Assembly: GCA_003194525.1 (NCBI GenBank)
Contig: NBIV01000160.1
Span: forward strand, 107,243 to 171,242
Source of the DNA: Gracilariopsis chorda
Taxonomy: Eukaryota > Rhodophyta > Florideophyceae > Gracilariales > Gracilariaceae
DNA length: 64,000 nucleotides
Direction of reading: 5' to 3'
This document shows positions 34,817 through 44,635 of this stretch, piece after piece. Position 1 is the first letter of the stretch. Each line of letters starts with the position of its first letter. The notes beneath the pieces were generated by a model. It saw only the letters and a list, made by a program, of their open reading frames with translations, ran no database searches and had not been told where the DNA came from. A program made the translations under genes and the position numbers.

Positions 34817-36664
34817 TTACGGGTTGGAACCGCCCCCACCTTGGTGGTTCTTTCCCTGGAGTCGGGCTATCAGAGCATCCCGCATCGCGGTGACATCGCC
34901 ACTGGCCTCGTTACCTCCCAGCCCCACTTGGCGGAGGAACTGAGAGATCACGGCAGCCTGACCCGCAGGGGCCACGTTCGCCTCACCTGGCGTAGAGGAC
35001 CCACCAGTGGGAAGACCGACCGACGGATCGGACGGCTGACCCGCAGGGGCAACTCCAGGAGTATCCATGCCATATGGTTCTCCCTCCGCCTCGGCGTGAC
35101 CGGCACCTTCGTTGGGCTCGTTGTCGAACATCGGATCCTCACCGTCGTAGACGTTGTAGTACTCATCGGCGTCAACAAAACCAGTCGGATGCCCCTCGGG
35201 GATATATCTCGGTGCAAACCGGAGCTCGTTCGCTTCCTCCGCGGAGATCTCATGCCCCTCCCAAGGGTTAAAGTAGATGAAGTCACCCGCGAGCGGAGTT
35301 CGACGCCCTGGCGACAGGTCCTGTATCCTGCTACCGGCAGTACGCCCACTCTGCTCTAGAGGAACTGAAGCCCAGTCAACCTGGTTGATGAAATCGAGGA
35401 GTCCCGCTACTTCGTCAGCGTTTGCCTCACCACCTAGTGGGATTCGTAAGTCCAGCGCTCGGATGGCGGCACGAACCCGCAACGGGATGAAACACAGTCT
35501 GTACTGGTCATAAACCTCCCAGAGGATGAAAGCCGCTGTGCGGACCGCCCATTCGGTGACCACCACGGACCAGAGCCCGGACTGAGGATCCTCGATGAGG
35601 TATGAGCCGTAATACGTGATCACGGGAGGCAACTCGATGTAGCAACCTCGGCACGCTTCGAGATGCGACCACCACGGTGGAATGGGAACGTACCGACCCC
35701 GTCGGTTCACCACGCGGATGCGTTCGACTTCCACGTTTTGATACGGAATCATATACCCGAATCGGGACCGTGCTCGCCGCTCAAAGCGTATCATCGACAA
35801 GAAGTTGGCTCTCGCCAAGCGACGCATATAGCGGAATTCAGCCCGAATGATCGGTCGTGTCCAGCACACCGCGTCTTGGCGCGCCGCGGGAATGCTTCTC
35901 CACAAGAGTGGTTCCAAACCCGCGAGGCGGTCGAGGTACCCCCTTTCACCTTGGGTGCGATACAATCCGATGTCGGAGCCCATACCATCGGGGATGGGGT
36001 ACTCAAAGGGAGCCCGGCGAAGCCGTTGATGAGCGAGTAAGACCAACGCCGCGTGCGCGGAAGCTGCTGATTCCCGACCCCGTCGGATTACCGTGTGCAC
36101 GGGTATCGCTATGCGGTTGCGCCAATCCCACGAAGTGTTCACGATTGCTGGAACGTCGCCCGGGAGCATTCCGTTTCCATCGGTATACATCGCCAGAAGC
36201 GCATCATTGAACACCGCAGTCGGGTGGAACCACGGCGCCAGCCGGAGAGTCATCGCGTGTTGCGCAGGCTGCAGTCCGACCAGCATGTCGTATGACGGCC
36301 ACGCTGCCATTGGATACCCTCCCGCGGGAGTTGCACTCGCATTTGCGCCTGGATGCTGCGACGAAGTCGAGAGACCGCTCTGCGGTAGAGGCACGGAATG
36401 AAATCCGGAGAAGTACTGTAACGGTGTGTTGTCGCCGGCGTTGCTGTTGTTGCCGTCGTTGTCGTTGTTGTTGTTCATCGTAGATGAAGGAAGCCGAGGA
36501 ATCGGAGAAGAAGGCCGCGAAAGCGTGTGTGTTGTTGGAAGAACCTCGTGAGAGTTGCTCGAAGATTCGCTGTTCGCAGCTGTGTGCTCGTTACCCCGAG
36601 TGGGATCGAGAACTGGCGAGCCGGACTTACATTTAAGGACCTTTTCCGGTGCTTCCGTCGCCAT
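34817..36664 (-). CDS. Antisense accessory ORF of chromovirus, unknown function
   Basis: An uninterrupted 615-codon ATG-to-TAA gene opposite in strand to gag-pol, filling the space between pol and the 3' LTR. The N-terminal ~125 residues are low complexity (Ser, Asn, Asp, Pro). Residues ~125-440 look globular and are rich in Arg, Trp and Tyr (for example PIIRAEFRYMRRLARANFLS, PWWSHLEACRGCY, AFILWEVYDQYRLCFIPLR). The last ~130 are acidic then Gly/Ala/Pro-rich. There is no signal peptide, membrane segment, zinc knuckle or known catalytic motif. The start codon lies 41 bases from the 3' LTR, so an antisense LTR promoter would drive it. Some plant Tat-lineage gypsy elements (Grande, Retand) carry antisense ORFs at this site. 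Envelope function is not supported. I do not recognise the family. Confidence 0.85.
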   Translation of the reverse strand: MATEAPEKVLKCKSGSPVLDPTRGNEHTAANSESSSNSHEVLPTTHTLSRPSSPIPRLPSSTMNNNNDNDGNNSNAGDNTPLQYFSGFHSVPLPQSGLSTSSQHPGANASATPAGGYPMAAWPSYDMLVGLQPAQHAMTLRLAPWFHPTAVFNDALLAMYTDGNGMLPGDVPAIVNTSWDWRNRIAIPVHTVIRRGRESAASAHAALVLLAHQRLRRAPFEYPIPDGMGSDIGLYRTQGERGYLDRLAGLEPLLWRSIPAARQDAVCWTRPIIRAEFRYMRRLARANFLSMIRFERRARSRFGYMIPYQNVEVERIRVVNRRGRYVPIPPWWSHLEACRGCYIELPPVITYYGSYLIEDPQSGLWSVVVTEWAVRTAAFILWEVYDQYRLCFIPLRVRAAIRALDLRIPLGGEANADEVAGLLDFINQVDWASVPLEQSGRTAGSRIQDLSPGRRTPLAGDFIYFNPWEGHEISAEEANELRFAPRYIPEGHPTGFVDADEYYNVYDGEDPMFDNEPNEGAGHAEAEGEPYGMDTPGVAPAGQPSDPSVGLPTGGSSTPGEANVAPAGQAAVISQFLRQVGLGGNEASGDVTAMRDALIARLQGKNHQGGGGSNP

Positions 36665-36687
36665 CGTGGATGTCGTATTCGCAACTC

Positions 36688-36704
36688 AGGAGGGGGATAT
36701 GAAA
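36688..36704 (+). other. Polypurine tract before 3' LTR
   Basis: AGGAGGGGGATATGAAA directly abuts the TG of the 3' LTR, the position where plus-strand DNA synthesis of LTR retrotransposons is primed. Confidence 0.75.
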
Positions 36705-37602
36705 TGCAATCCTCCAGGAGAAAGGCTCAGCGATGCCCTGTGGACTTGATGTTTTTGCCGCTTTCGCGTGTTTATGATTACTACCGCTATTAGCGGGTGT
36801 CTCAGCCCTCAGCGGATCCGCACTGGGCGCCAGGTGCACACCTGTGCATGCGCCGTGTGCCGCCCAAGGTGTGAGTGGACCACGTGTGACACGAATAGTC
36901 AAGAGAAGGTTGGCACCACGGTGTGGACATTTAGTTAACTTATATTTATTATTTATTATTTATCTACGCTACAGTAGGGAGATTACTACACTATATAGTG
37001 GCTCGGCGACCTCGCCCTGACACTGAGTAAACTCCCCCAACCAAGGGTTCTTGGCTCTAAGTCTTTTCCGCTTTCGCGAGTCTTCTACACTCCTCGGAGG
37101 TAAAGCCGCGTTACTAACGGTAGACCTATCCACCCTGCGTCACTAGGAGTATCACCGCCTTGGGCACTTGTCACTTAATTCACCACCGCCGTGTTCTCGC
37201 CCCTGTATAGGGTTTCTTTTGTACCTTTTTCCGTGGTCCCGTTGGCCCACACCCCCGTCGCCCCCAATCGGGCATCCCCCGTATTTCCCTTACCCCACTC
37301 TCGTGGTTTCTGCCCCTTTGTGTGGTTGCTCGTCACCGCTGACGCGTGTCTCTCGTGCCGGTATCCCGTGACGTCTTCCCCACTTACGTGGACTCGTGCT
37401 CCTTGGAAGGGCTGTTTTCCCATTCGTGGTGATCCTAATCCTACCGTTTCAACTCTCCCCGCTTGGCGTGAGGGTGAGCCTCGGCTATACAACCCGACTT
37501 CGTCGTGCTCATCCGGAGAGGCTCCGTTCGCTGTGTTACCCCATCGAGGGGAAGATTCCGAACGTCTTCGTGTGTTGTCCCGCTTGCGGGTATTGCACTA
37601 CA
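36705..37602 (+). repeat. 3' LTR (898 bp)
   Basis: Starts TGCAATCCTCC and ends CACTACA like the 5' copy. The one-base length difference is in a C run (near 37275). Other differences are single substitutions scattered along the repeat and a small change in the AT-rich stretch near 36940-36960. It carries the CTATATAG box at 36991-36998. Confidence 0.95.
36939..36948 (-). promoter_or_regulatory. Possible antisense TATA-like element in 3' LTR
   Basis: The minus strand reads TAAATATAAG here, about 275 bases upstream of the antisense ORF start. It lies in an AT-rich patch of an otherwise GC-rich LTR. It could position a promoter for the antisense gene. The same patch exists in the 5' LTR. This is position-based inference only. 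Confidence 0.25.
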
Positions 37603-40036
37603 ACTTCTGAAGATTGTAATTACATTTTTTTGCATTGGAATGCTCTCATTTATAACAAAGACCTGTGATTGCATTGCTGTGGTGCTTTGTCCCAAAGTTA
37701 GAAAATTATGTTGAAAACTTTTGTTCAAATTCTGCTAGTTATCAATGTTTGACTCTCCACCTAAGTATACTTTACTGGTAGCGCTGTAAGCTTCCATAAC
37801 GTCTACATCGTCACACCGTGACATATCATGGTTTGTAGGCTTCCTTGACGCTTTCAACCTGAGAACCCGTAAGCACGGTTCCTTTGAACAAATAATCCTC
37901 CATTGGTTTTAACGTCGTTGTCGGTTGCAAAGTTGGTAGAATGTTCCAGCACTGCTGGAACAGACGTATAGAGTGCTCCAGCAGTGTTCAAAGCATTCTA
38001 AGCTTCCATGACCCAGCACTACCACTGTATTTCGTTGACGCAGGCGCCAGTTGCTAAATTACTATCGGTTAGTGTGCAGCTCCAGAGGCTTCTAGAAGCC
38101 AATGTAGTAACCTAGACGCACACATGAATAAGTAGAAAGTAGTAATGCGTTTCTGTGTTGTTTTGCATGCTTCTTGACTCTATGAAAGTGGGAGTTGAGT
38201 CTCGGACTTCGGTCTGGACTGATCTCAAGAACGACATCTGAAAGTCCTCACCCTCACAACTGTCTCAAATTTTACTATCAACTCTCAACCGCACTTAGTG
38301 AGGCGCTTGCCGCTTTGTACATACTTGGGGTGGGGCATTACCGTCGCTGAGACCAGTTGAAGCGCCCTTGGCGTTGACGGGAGACGAGTAGTGTGTTCCA
38401 AAGCTTTTGTCGTCTGTAAGCCATCAAAGGAGCTTTGCTCAGATAAAGGTGACGGCCGAAAGATCTGGTGGTTTCCGGACGGAAGTTCTTGACGGGAAGC
38501 TGTCCGAAAGCCACTTGCCGTGCAACCTCTGCTGCTAAGAACCAGGTTAGGCATAGATTGAAAGCATATCCAGCTGTTAGTAGCTTTTCTTTGGAAACCA
38601 TGTAAGGATTATGTGAAACTGCTTTTGGTTAGTGTAGAAGTGGATTGGCTGCATTAATCACTTTAAATCCGGAATTTCTTACCGGGAGCCGGGAGTGTGA
38701 CTCCTAGTAACCCTTGAAATAGTTCTTGGGTTGTGCGCCGTTTGAGGAAGTATCAAGAAGTTTGTATTTGGATTGAGCCTTGTGCTCTCCTTTTGTATTT
38801 GTTGTTATCGTTGCAGGTTGAGTCCTTTTGGTCCCTGCATTGGTTGTTCGTTTGATTTTTTGTTCGTGTCATTTCATTTTGTTGGGGCTTCGAGCTACGA
38901 GGAATACCCTTTTCAGGCTAATTTGTCATTTATTTTGGCCCCCTGCGTCACCGTCTCGTAAACACCGAAGATTAAACTCGTCCAAGCGATCGGTCAGCGT
39001 GCCAGTCGCCCTCGCGGACCTACACTGTGCGACATAAAAAGGTCCCCACCTAGCTGCACGTGCACAGTAGGTCACGAGCCTGTTCTCAGAAGATCCAACC
39101 GCCGTTTCCCTGAAGTTTTGCCTTGAAGGAAGACCTCCAAAGTAAGCCTCGGGGCGGGGCTTACCAGGGGTTTTCTCGGATAAACAAAGCTTGGGTCGTA
39201 CAACGGCGCAGGCTTTGGACCGGTTTTTTCGTCTGATCTCGCCAATGACGTGAGGGTTTGGTGGAAAGGACGTCGACAATGGTTTCTTTGGCGGCAAACG
39301 TGGTACATGCGAAGCTCCTTGACGTGATGTGCCGGCGTATCCTCTAGAGCTCGCCGGGTAGGGGCATGCGACGAGCCCTAGGTGATGGATGAAGAGATGC
39401 AGTGAAGAAGGCGATAATCGTCCGGAACGAAACGCTTCTGCTGTTGAAAACACTTCAGAGACCCAATTCTTTCTTAGTACTGTAGTAGCCCAGTTAGTGT
39501 GGCACGGCTACATATTCGTAGTTGGTGGCTACGGTATAGAGGGAAGAGTTATAGGTTTTCTAAAAGCAGCGTGAAGTTGCTTTTCTCGGTTCTGAGATGG
39601 ACAGTGCCAGTACTTTTGGAAACGGACTTGACTGTTAAAGGTTTGAATACAAATGCAGTGACGTTGAAGTACAGCCTCGGATTCTACTTCGTAGAAAGTC
39701 GTAGATTTATTGCCCAGAACAAACGGACTGTGCTGGACGGTCTGGCACAGCTGTTGTGATACACGTCGAACTCAATGTATGATTTATAGAGTAGAAGGAT
39801 AGAGAAGATTATCAAAACACAACGATTTGAACAGACTATAAATGAGCCTGTCGAAGAAGGCAGAGCTTTTGTGCATTCAATTTGTCTGTGCTGAAAGCAA
39901 CTATCAAAGCAAGTTACTGGAGACCCGGACCCCGACTGATACGTCCCTAGGACGCTCCGCAATGGAGCGCTAAGACTTCTTTGCGGGGTTTCAGGTTAAA
40001 CGGGTTCCCTGTTCCCTAGACACAACCAAAAAGGAT
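37603..40036. other. Gene-poor tract right of the chromovirus
   Basis: About 2.4 kb. Minus-strand frames at 38338-38601 (87 codons) and 38926-39453 (175 codons, no ATG) have no recognisable domain. An imperfect hairpin around AGAATG...CCAGCACTGCTGGA lies at 37939-37999. The gag half of the old gypsy element was expected here but is not recognisable. Confidence 0.4.
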
Positions 40037-40537
40037 TCACTCTGTTTCTATTTGCCTGACTGGAGAACCAGAGTTCTGCCCTGCGAAGTACTCTTTATGC
40101 CTCGATTGTTCCTTTTCAATAAAAGCGTTTCTCTGGCGCTTGTCAGAGATTTTTGCAGCCTCTGCTAATTCTTCGTTGTGATTTTCTTCAGCGTACCAGT
40201 CACACATCGCCCGATTGTCGTTGTCTCCAGAGTCTCTGCGTAGTTTACCCTTATTTCTCCTCTTTTCAGACTCAGGGGATCTTTGAAGTTGAATCGGGTT
40301 CGGATACATTAGGAGCTGTTCCATGTCATAAGGATTGATAGAAAGCACTTCGTGACAGTCCCTGAACTTTCTCTTGTATCGATCCTGCAGGTTCTCGACA
40401 AAGAATTCAAAACAGACTCTTGTTTGACCTGCTTCTTCCGGTTTGAACTGATTGTATAATACGATGAAAGATTTAACTGTGCCAAAGTCACCGTTTGAAA
40501 GGATCGTTTGTAGTTCGAACAGAATATCAGCTGCCAT
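40037..40537 (-). CDS. Hypothetical charged protein
   Basis: 166 codons from ATG (MAADILFELQTILSNGDFG). The frame extends 37 codons upstream without an ATG. The N-terminal half looks folded (FIVLYNQF, CFEFFVENLQDRYKRKFRD). The C-terminal half is rich in Arg, Glu, Asn and Lys and probably disordered or coiled. There is no signal peptide or membrane segment. No family recognised. It could be an exon or fragment, since it stands alone beside repeat-rich DNA. Confidence 0.35.
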   Translation of the reverse strand: MAADILFELQTILSNGDFGTVKSFIVLYNQFKPEEAGQTRVCFEFFVENLQDRYKRKFRDCHEVLSINPYDMEQLLMYPNPIQLQRSPESEKRRNKGKLRRDSGDNDNRAMCDWYAEENHNEELAEAAKISDKRQRNAFIEKEQSRHKEYFAGQNSGSPVRQIETE

Positions 40538-40837
40538 CAGTAGAGAAAACCCTCGCCTCAAAAAGCTTTCTTCCGTACGAGGCACAAAGCAATGAAAGTG
40601 CTGGTAAAAAGTTCTATTCTCGAGTGATTCGTGAATCGGTATCCACACTGAACTCTAGACGAGGGTCTAGTCCCAAGGTCTTGGTTCTTGGTGGGTGATG
40701 AACGCACCGGAGTTTTCGAACAAATACATTGTTGTCCAGAGCAGTTTTGAAATTTGAGTTTCTTTAAATTTGATCTCATAACTCAACGGAGCAGGCTTGC
40801 ATGCCTGACTTGAGTTCGGTGCTGCTGTGCAACGGTG

Positions 40838-40895
40838 TAGGGTTAACTGCTAACCCTTACCCTGGGTATAGGGATATCCCTTAGCACCGCTACCC
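40838..40895. repeat. AGGGTTA-type hairpin
   Basis: AGGGTTA-ACTGC-TAACCCT forms a short perfect hairpin and is followed by further CCTGGGTATAGGGATATCCC symmetry. A similar AAGGGTTA...AACTGCTAGCG...TAACCCTT arrangement occurs at 60184-60225. Confidence 0.5.
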
Positions 40896-41004
40896 TTGGT
40901 AACACTTCCTACACGCTCATCGAAATGCTTTGTAGAAGATCTCGTTCATCACTTGCTGGACGACACAGTTGGTACCAATGGTACCTTTTGATAAACCGTG
41001 TTGA

Positions 41005-41358
41005 ATGCAACATCATGACTACATGTCAAATATCTCGTCTGCTGCATTCGCATTTCATTTTCATCGCTTTGCAGCACCGAGAGTAGGAACTCGGACTAGC
41101 AAGGCGAACAAGACATGGGCATCATCATGTCAGAACGCCATAAAATCTTCGAGACGAGTGTTTCTGTCCACAAGTTGCCTGCTATCTGCCTCTGTGATAG
41201 CTTCTCTGCTCCCTCAGATGTCGGATGCAGCAGTGAACATTGATGCAGATAGATCTGGGGACAAAGGTACGTTTGAGTGCGCTTATATCTTCCAGACGAG
41301 TACGAATTTTGCATTTTATGTTTCTCCAAGAGATTTTATTAACCTTGCAGACAGCTAA
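41005..41358 (+). pseudogene. Truncated gene with plastid/lumen-type targeting leader
   Basis: 117 codons from ATG. The first ~48 residues are Ser/Ala/Arg/Lys-rich like a plastid transit peptide. Then comes SSRRVFLS with a twin Arg (residues 50-51), a hydrophobic stretch (LLSASVIASLL) and a SDAA|V-type cleavage site. Together these form the bipartite, Tat-type leader of a thylakoid-lumen protein. The mature part is only about 40 residues and ends without a recognisable domain. A GTACGT donor-like site at 41267 suggests that the frame after ADRSGDK is intron. I could not find a good acceptor and second exon, so this is a broken gene or a first exon with unfound partners. Confidence 0.4.
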
Positions 41359-42337
41359 TCGTTCCTTTTCTTTGAAAAGAATTGAAACTTAACCCCATCA
41401 ACAGTAAATGACTGATATATTCCCAGACGAGTCTTCAGCGGTTATGTGACACATAACAGGTAACAGATCTCTCACAAGTGGCTTATATCTTTGGAAATTT
41501 TCCTTCCGGCGCGGTGTTTAACCGCTCCCACTATCTATGTCGTATTGTCCCAGAGTTGAAACAAAATGTACGCAATACGTTGACACAGAGACCAAAGCTC
41601 CTGCCGTACTTCTTTCAGTGAACCTTGCACGAAGAATTGACATTCAATCTAGGTATTGATACTCTTGACGGGGGACTAAACGGTAGCTTACGTTTCGAAC
41701 TTGACTGGGACAGAAATCAAGAGCCCCAAGAGACACGCGAGACGGTTGAGTGGATATGAGCATTGAAACGCCAAAATATGAGCTCTGCCAACGCTTGTGC
41801 CTTTGCTGGTGCTATAAATCACGGGTGGTCCTCACATTGTGATCTAACTTGGTCGCGAAGACACCAAGAGCGAAGATCCAGGACGGACACAGTTACCAAT
41901 GTACTGTGCTGAAGCACGAACACTTTTGAACCCATCTGCATTAGTAGTCTTTTCAAAGCACTCCAAGGTATCGTCACGGCTTCGCCCCAACAATACGTGA
42001 GCCAGAGTAGAATGACATACAACACGGATTTGTCTAACAGTTAGACAACCGATGACAGTGCCACCAAAGAAGCTTCGAGGAAGCCGGTGTTCTCCTGCTG
42101 CCGCGGGTACGGTAACCCTTGATTGGTAGCTGCTGCGAAGAATACAAAAGTTGCCCTTGCACTGCGAAGGACAGCGAAGAATAAACCATCACGTAAAATC
42201 TTTTAATTGACCATCGACTCCAGACCAGCGCTGATCCTTTGTGTGAAAACGCACAAGTCTGACCTCACGGAATGGGTTCCTTGCGTTGTTCACCCCTGCA
42301 TTCTGAACAAATCTCAAAGGCGCAGTCTCTTCTGTAA
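41359..42337. other. Spacer before FabZ-like gene
   Basis: About 980 bases with no supportable gene. It holds a perfect 17-base palindrome (GTTATGTGACACATAAC, 41441-41457). The promoter of the FabZ-like gene should lie at its right end. Confidence 0.45.
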
Positions 42338-42870
42338 ATGATAATGTCTGCATCGCGCATTGTTCTTACTTATGCCGACGTGAAAAGGCTAATCGCTCAC
42401 AGAGAGCCATTTCTACTAATCTCTCACGTCAGAGAAAACATCATCGGAAAGAAGTTAACTGCGATTGGAATCCAAAGCCACAGGCCAGTGGTTCCACATG
42501 ACCTTTACGTCTTAGAGGGTCTGGGTCAAGCCAGCGCAGTTCTTCTGAGACAGGTATGGTACAAGACTAAGCCCAATAGAAAATGCGCACAACGCTCTTA
42601 TTTGACACCATTACTGATACTTTTTTGCGGGGTCAGATGCCGGAGTACGAAGATAAGCCGTTTCCTGCGTTTGCTGGAATGAAGAATGTGGTATGGACAC
42701 AGGAAGATGCCGACCCGCAGAATGAGTTGCTGTTTACGGTCGAACTGAAACGGCGAATGCGTGGTAAGTTTGGTACGATTGACGCAGTGGCGCATCTTGG
42801 TGACATGCAAATATGCTCTGCTGAGCTTACCTTTTCATTCTTGAGACTTGATCCCGAAGTGAAAAAGTAG
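42338..42870 (+). CDS. FabZ-like hotdog protein, two exons
   Basis: Exon 1 (42338-42553, 72 codons) and exon 2 (42637-42870) join in phase 0 across an 83-base GT-AG intron to give 149 residues, the usual FabZ length. FabZ dehydrates 3-hydroxyacyl-ACP in type II fatty-acid synthesis. Exon 1 shows the family start DVKRLIAHREPFLLISHV and PVVPHDLYVLEGLGQASAVL, in which the catalytic-type Glu lies in EGLGQ. Exon 2 matches the FabZ end (FAGMKNV, ELLFTVELKRRMRGKFG, ICSAELTFSFL). The usual FxGHFPG.PVMPG segment is shortened to IQSHRPVVPH, so the normal catalytic His context is missing. A TAA lies directly before the ATG, and no transit peptide is visible. It may be a non-catalytic or altered hotdog protein. 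Confidence 0.7.
42554..42636 (+). other. Predicted 83-base intron of FabZ-like gene
   Basis: Starts GTATGG after CAG and ends with TTTTTTGCGGGGTCAG. Removing it joins LLRQ to MPEYEDKPFPAFAG in phase, which restores the family alignment without a gap. The two exons are otherwise in different frames. Confidence 0.7.
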
Positions 42871-43216
42871 ACTTTTTGTTATGTACGCGGGCCTTCTGGA
42901 CTTGGCTCAAACCGTGAAGGATTGATAGCATGGTGCAAGACGGACTGCTTGTCAATCGCTAAGAATTGGATATCATGCTTTACACATATATGGTTCTGAT
43001 GATGAGCTGCTTGACAGACTTACCGGTGACAAGAGGGATGCAATCGAGCATGAAGTGGTAAGTTGGTAGTGTATCAAATGCAAAGGTGCGGCGACGATGC
43101 GCAGAGGCCTGTTCAACACGCACGGAGGCGGATGTCCACCCCGGCGCATACATAAATACTAAGAATTTCTGTGAAGATTGTAAATGTCTGATGAGAGCGG
43201 TAACGATAACCAAGCC
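42871..43216. other. Convergent spacer
   Basis: About 350 bases between the ends of the FabZ-like gene (+) and the BAR-like gene (-). It should hold both 3' untranslated regions. No gene seen. Confidence 0.5.
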
Positions 43217-44635
43217 CTACATACCAGTAGGATGAATGTTCCTGTCTTCACGCCGGGTGGCACCAGCTTCCGTTTCAGCAATATTGCTAAGGCCGCTGGA
43301 CTTTGATGCCGTATTAGTGCCCTGTGCGACGTCAGATATATGCTGAATTGCAGTTGGGGAGACCGTGTCAAGTAACTTATCGGTGTCCAAAACTTCCTGA
43401 GAAATTGAGTTGTGGTCTAAAGGTTGCAAAGCTTCGGGGCTTTTATCATGGTTCGCTCCGCGCGCAGACTGGATTTGTGAGACGCTCTCAGCCGCACTCA
43501 TGGATCCACGACTAATGATATGGTGAACCTCATGAACGTCAACTGCAGGGGAGAATTCGGTCTGCACAGCGGTTCGAGCCGACGATGCATTCGACGAGGT
43601 GGTGGACGAAGAAGATGACGATGACCTTTTAACGGTGAGGGACCCTCTATCTTCTTGAGCGCTTCGATGTGGCGAGATCTGATCGTGCTTTGCAGAGTCA
43701 TGCCGAGAAAGTCTGGTCACAACCACTGGTGCACGCAGCTGAGTTGATGCAGGTCTGTGCTCGACGGGAGCAAGAGTGAAAGAATTGTCAGAGTCCTCTT
43801 TGAAAGCGGCGAACGTATCAGCAGCCATATGATCAAGACCAGCATGCGGTGAAACAGGCAAGTCACCGTCTGCACCATCAATGAGTCTTTGCACATCCAG
43901 TTGTTCCATGTTGTCCAATTCGGCTTCCGCAAACTGTTTAGCATGTTGCACACTCTCCACCAAAGCGTCGACACAAGAGGCATGTGACAGCCAAAACGCA
44001 ACCAACGCAGCATGAAACAAAGGCGCATGCACCGCAAACAGCTTTCTCTGACGCTGCAAAACATCCGCTAACAAGCGTTGATGCAGTTCTTCTGCACGAT
44101 CCAACTTGGCGAAATTGCGCGAATTCCTGGCTTGGTCGGGAGGACGCCGCGGCGACAGCGGCAAAGCTGAGGATGAAGCATCCCTAGTACTGAGTGCATC
44201 AACTTTTTGTTTGTACCGATAATACTCCGCATGAGCGTCATCCAAGGCCGGGTACAGCGTTTCCACATCGATGATTCGGCGAATGTAGAGTTCAATCTGG
44301 GCGCGAATGTGGGCCAGAGTGGGGCTGAGTGGGCGCTGTTCGCGGGCAAATTGATCTGCTATATGAGCGGTTTGCTTGCGAAGGCGGGCGCACACTTGGG
44401 CGAGACGGTCATTGTTGGGGTAGGCCAGATGCATGCGTTCGGAGAAGTCGCGATGGTTGTGAAGGAGACGAAGCCATACTGCAGCGCCAGCGCGATGCAC
44501 GTGGAGCAGATGCTGCAGGGCGAGTCGAATTTGACGCAGCTGGTGACGAAGGTGCTGTCCCTCGCTGCCCGGCGTCAGGGAGGGGCGAAGCGGCACTTGC
44601 AGTCGAAAGACGCGCTTCTTGATAGAGTGCAGCAT
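43217..44635 (-). CDS. BAR-domain-like protein with disordered tail
   Basis: 472 codons, ATG to TAG. Residues about 30-230 are long amphipathic helices (LAYPNNDRLAQVCARLRKQ, HIRAQIELYIRRIIDVETLY, HAEYYRYKQKVDAL, LDRAEELHQRLLADVLQRQ, then FHAALVAFWL). The order and a mid-domain YYRYKQKVDAL-type helix resemble BAR domains, which dimerise and bend membranes in endocytosis and trafficking. The remaining ~240 residues are Ser/Asp/Ala-rich and probably disordered, with no SH3 domain. The gene is divergent from the proline-rich gene at 45154, sharing about 520 bases of upstream DNA. The fold is inferred from helix pattern only; another coiled-coil family is possible. Confidence 0.6.
   Translation of the reverse strand: MLHSIKKRVFRLQVPLRPSLTPGSEGQHLRHQLRQIRLALQHLLHVHRAGAAVWLRLLHNHRDFSERMHLAYPNNDRLAQVCARLRKQTAHIADQFAREQRPLSPTLAHIRAQIELYIRRIIDVETLYPALDDAHAEYYRYKQKVDALSTRDASSSALPLSPRRPPDQARNSRNFAKLDRAEELHQRLLADVLQRQRKLFAVHAPLFHAALVAFWLSHASCVDALVESVQHAKQFAEAELDNMEQLDVQRLIDGADGDLPVSPHAGLDHMAADTFAAFKEDSDNSFTLAPVEHRPASTQLRAPVVVTRLSRHDSAKHDQISPHRSAQEDRGSLTVKRSSSSSSSTTSSNASSARTAVQTEFSPAVDVHEVHHIISRGSMSAAESVSQIQSARGANHDKSPEALQPLDHNSISQEVLDTDKLLDTVSPTAIQHISDVAQGTNTASKSSGLSNIAETEAGATRREDRNIHPTGM

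Larger units (their letters stand above)
25947..37602 (+). mobile_element. Young full-length Ty3/gypsy chromovirus with antisense ORF
   Basis: An 11.66-kb element bounded by near-identical LTRs that start TG and end CA. Order: 5' LTR, possible primer-binding site, gag, pol (PR-RT-RH-IN-chromodomain), an antisense ORF, a purine-rich tract, 3' LTR. Gag, pol and the antisense ORF are all uninterrupted, so the copy may be recent and possibly active. It sits in the decayed gypsy element, a nested insertion. The immediate flanks (TGAAG on the left, ACTTC on the right) are not a direct target duplication. Either one flank has mutated or the element arose by recombination between copies. Confidence 0.93.

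Noticed and set aside
25941-37610. Target-site duplication of the young chromovirus
   Set aside because: Flanking pentamers TGAAG and ACTTC are reverse complements in part but not a direct repeat.
38926-39453. 175-codon minus-strand frame
   Set aside because: It starts at GTG with no ATG anywhere in the frame, and composition is not distinctive.
42583-42870. FabZ C-terminal half as a separate 95-codon gene
   Set aside because: A GT-AG intron joins it in phase to the upstream half and restores the family alignment, so it is exon 2.
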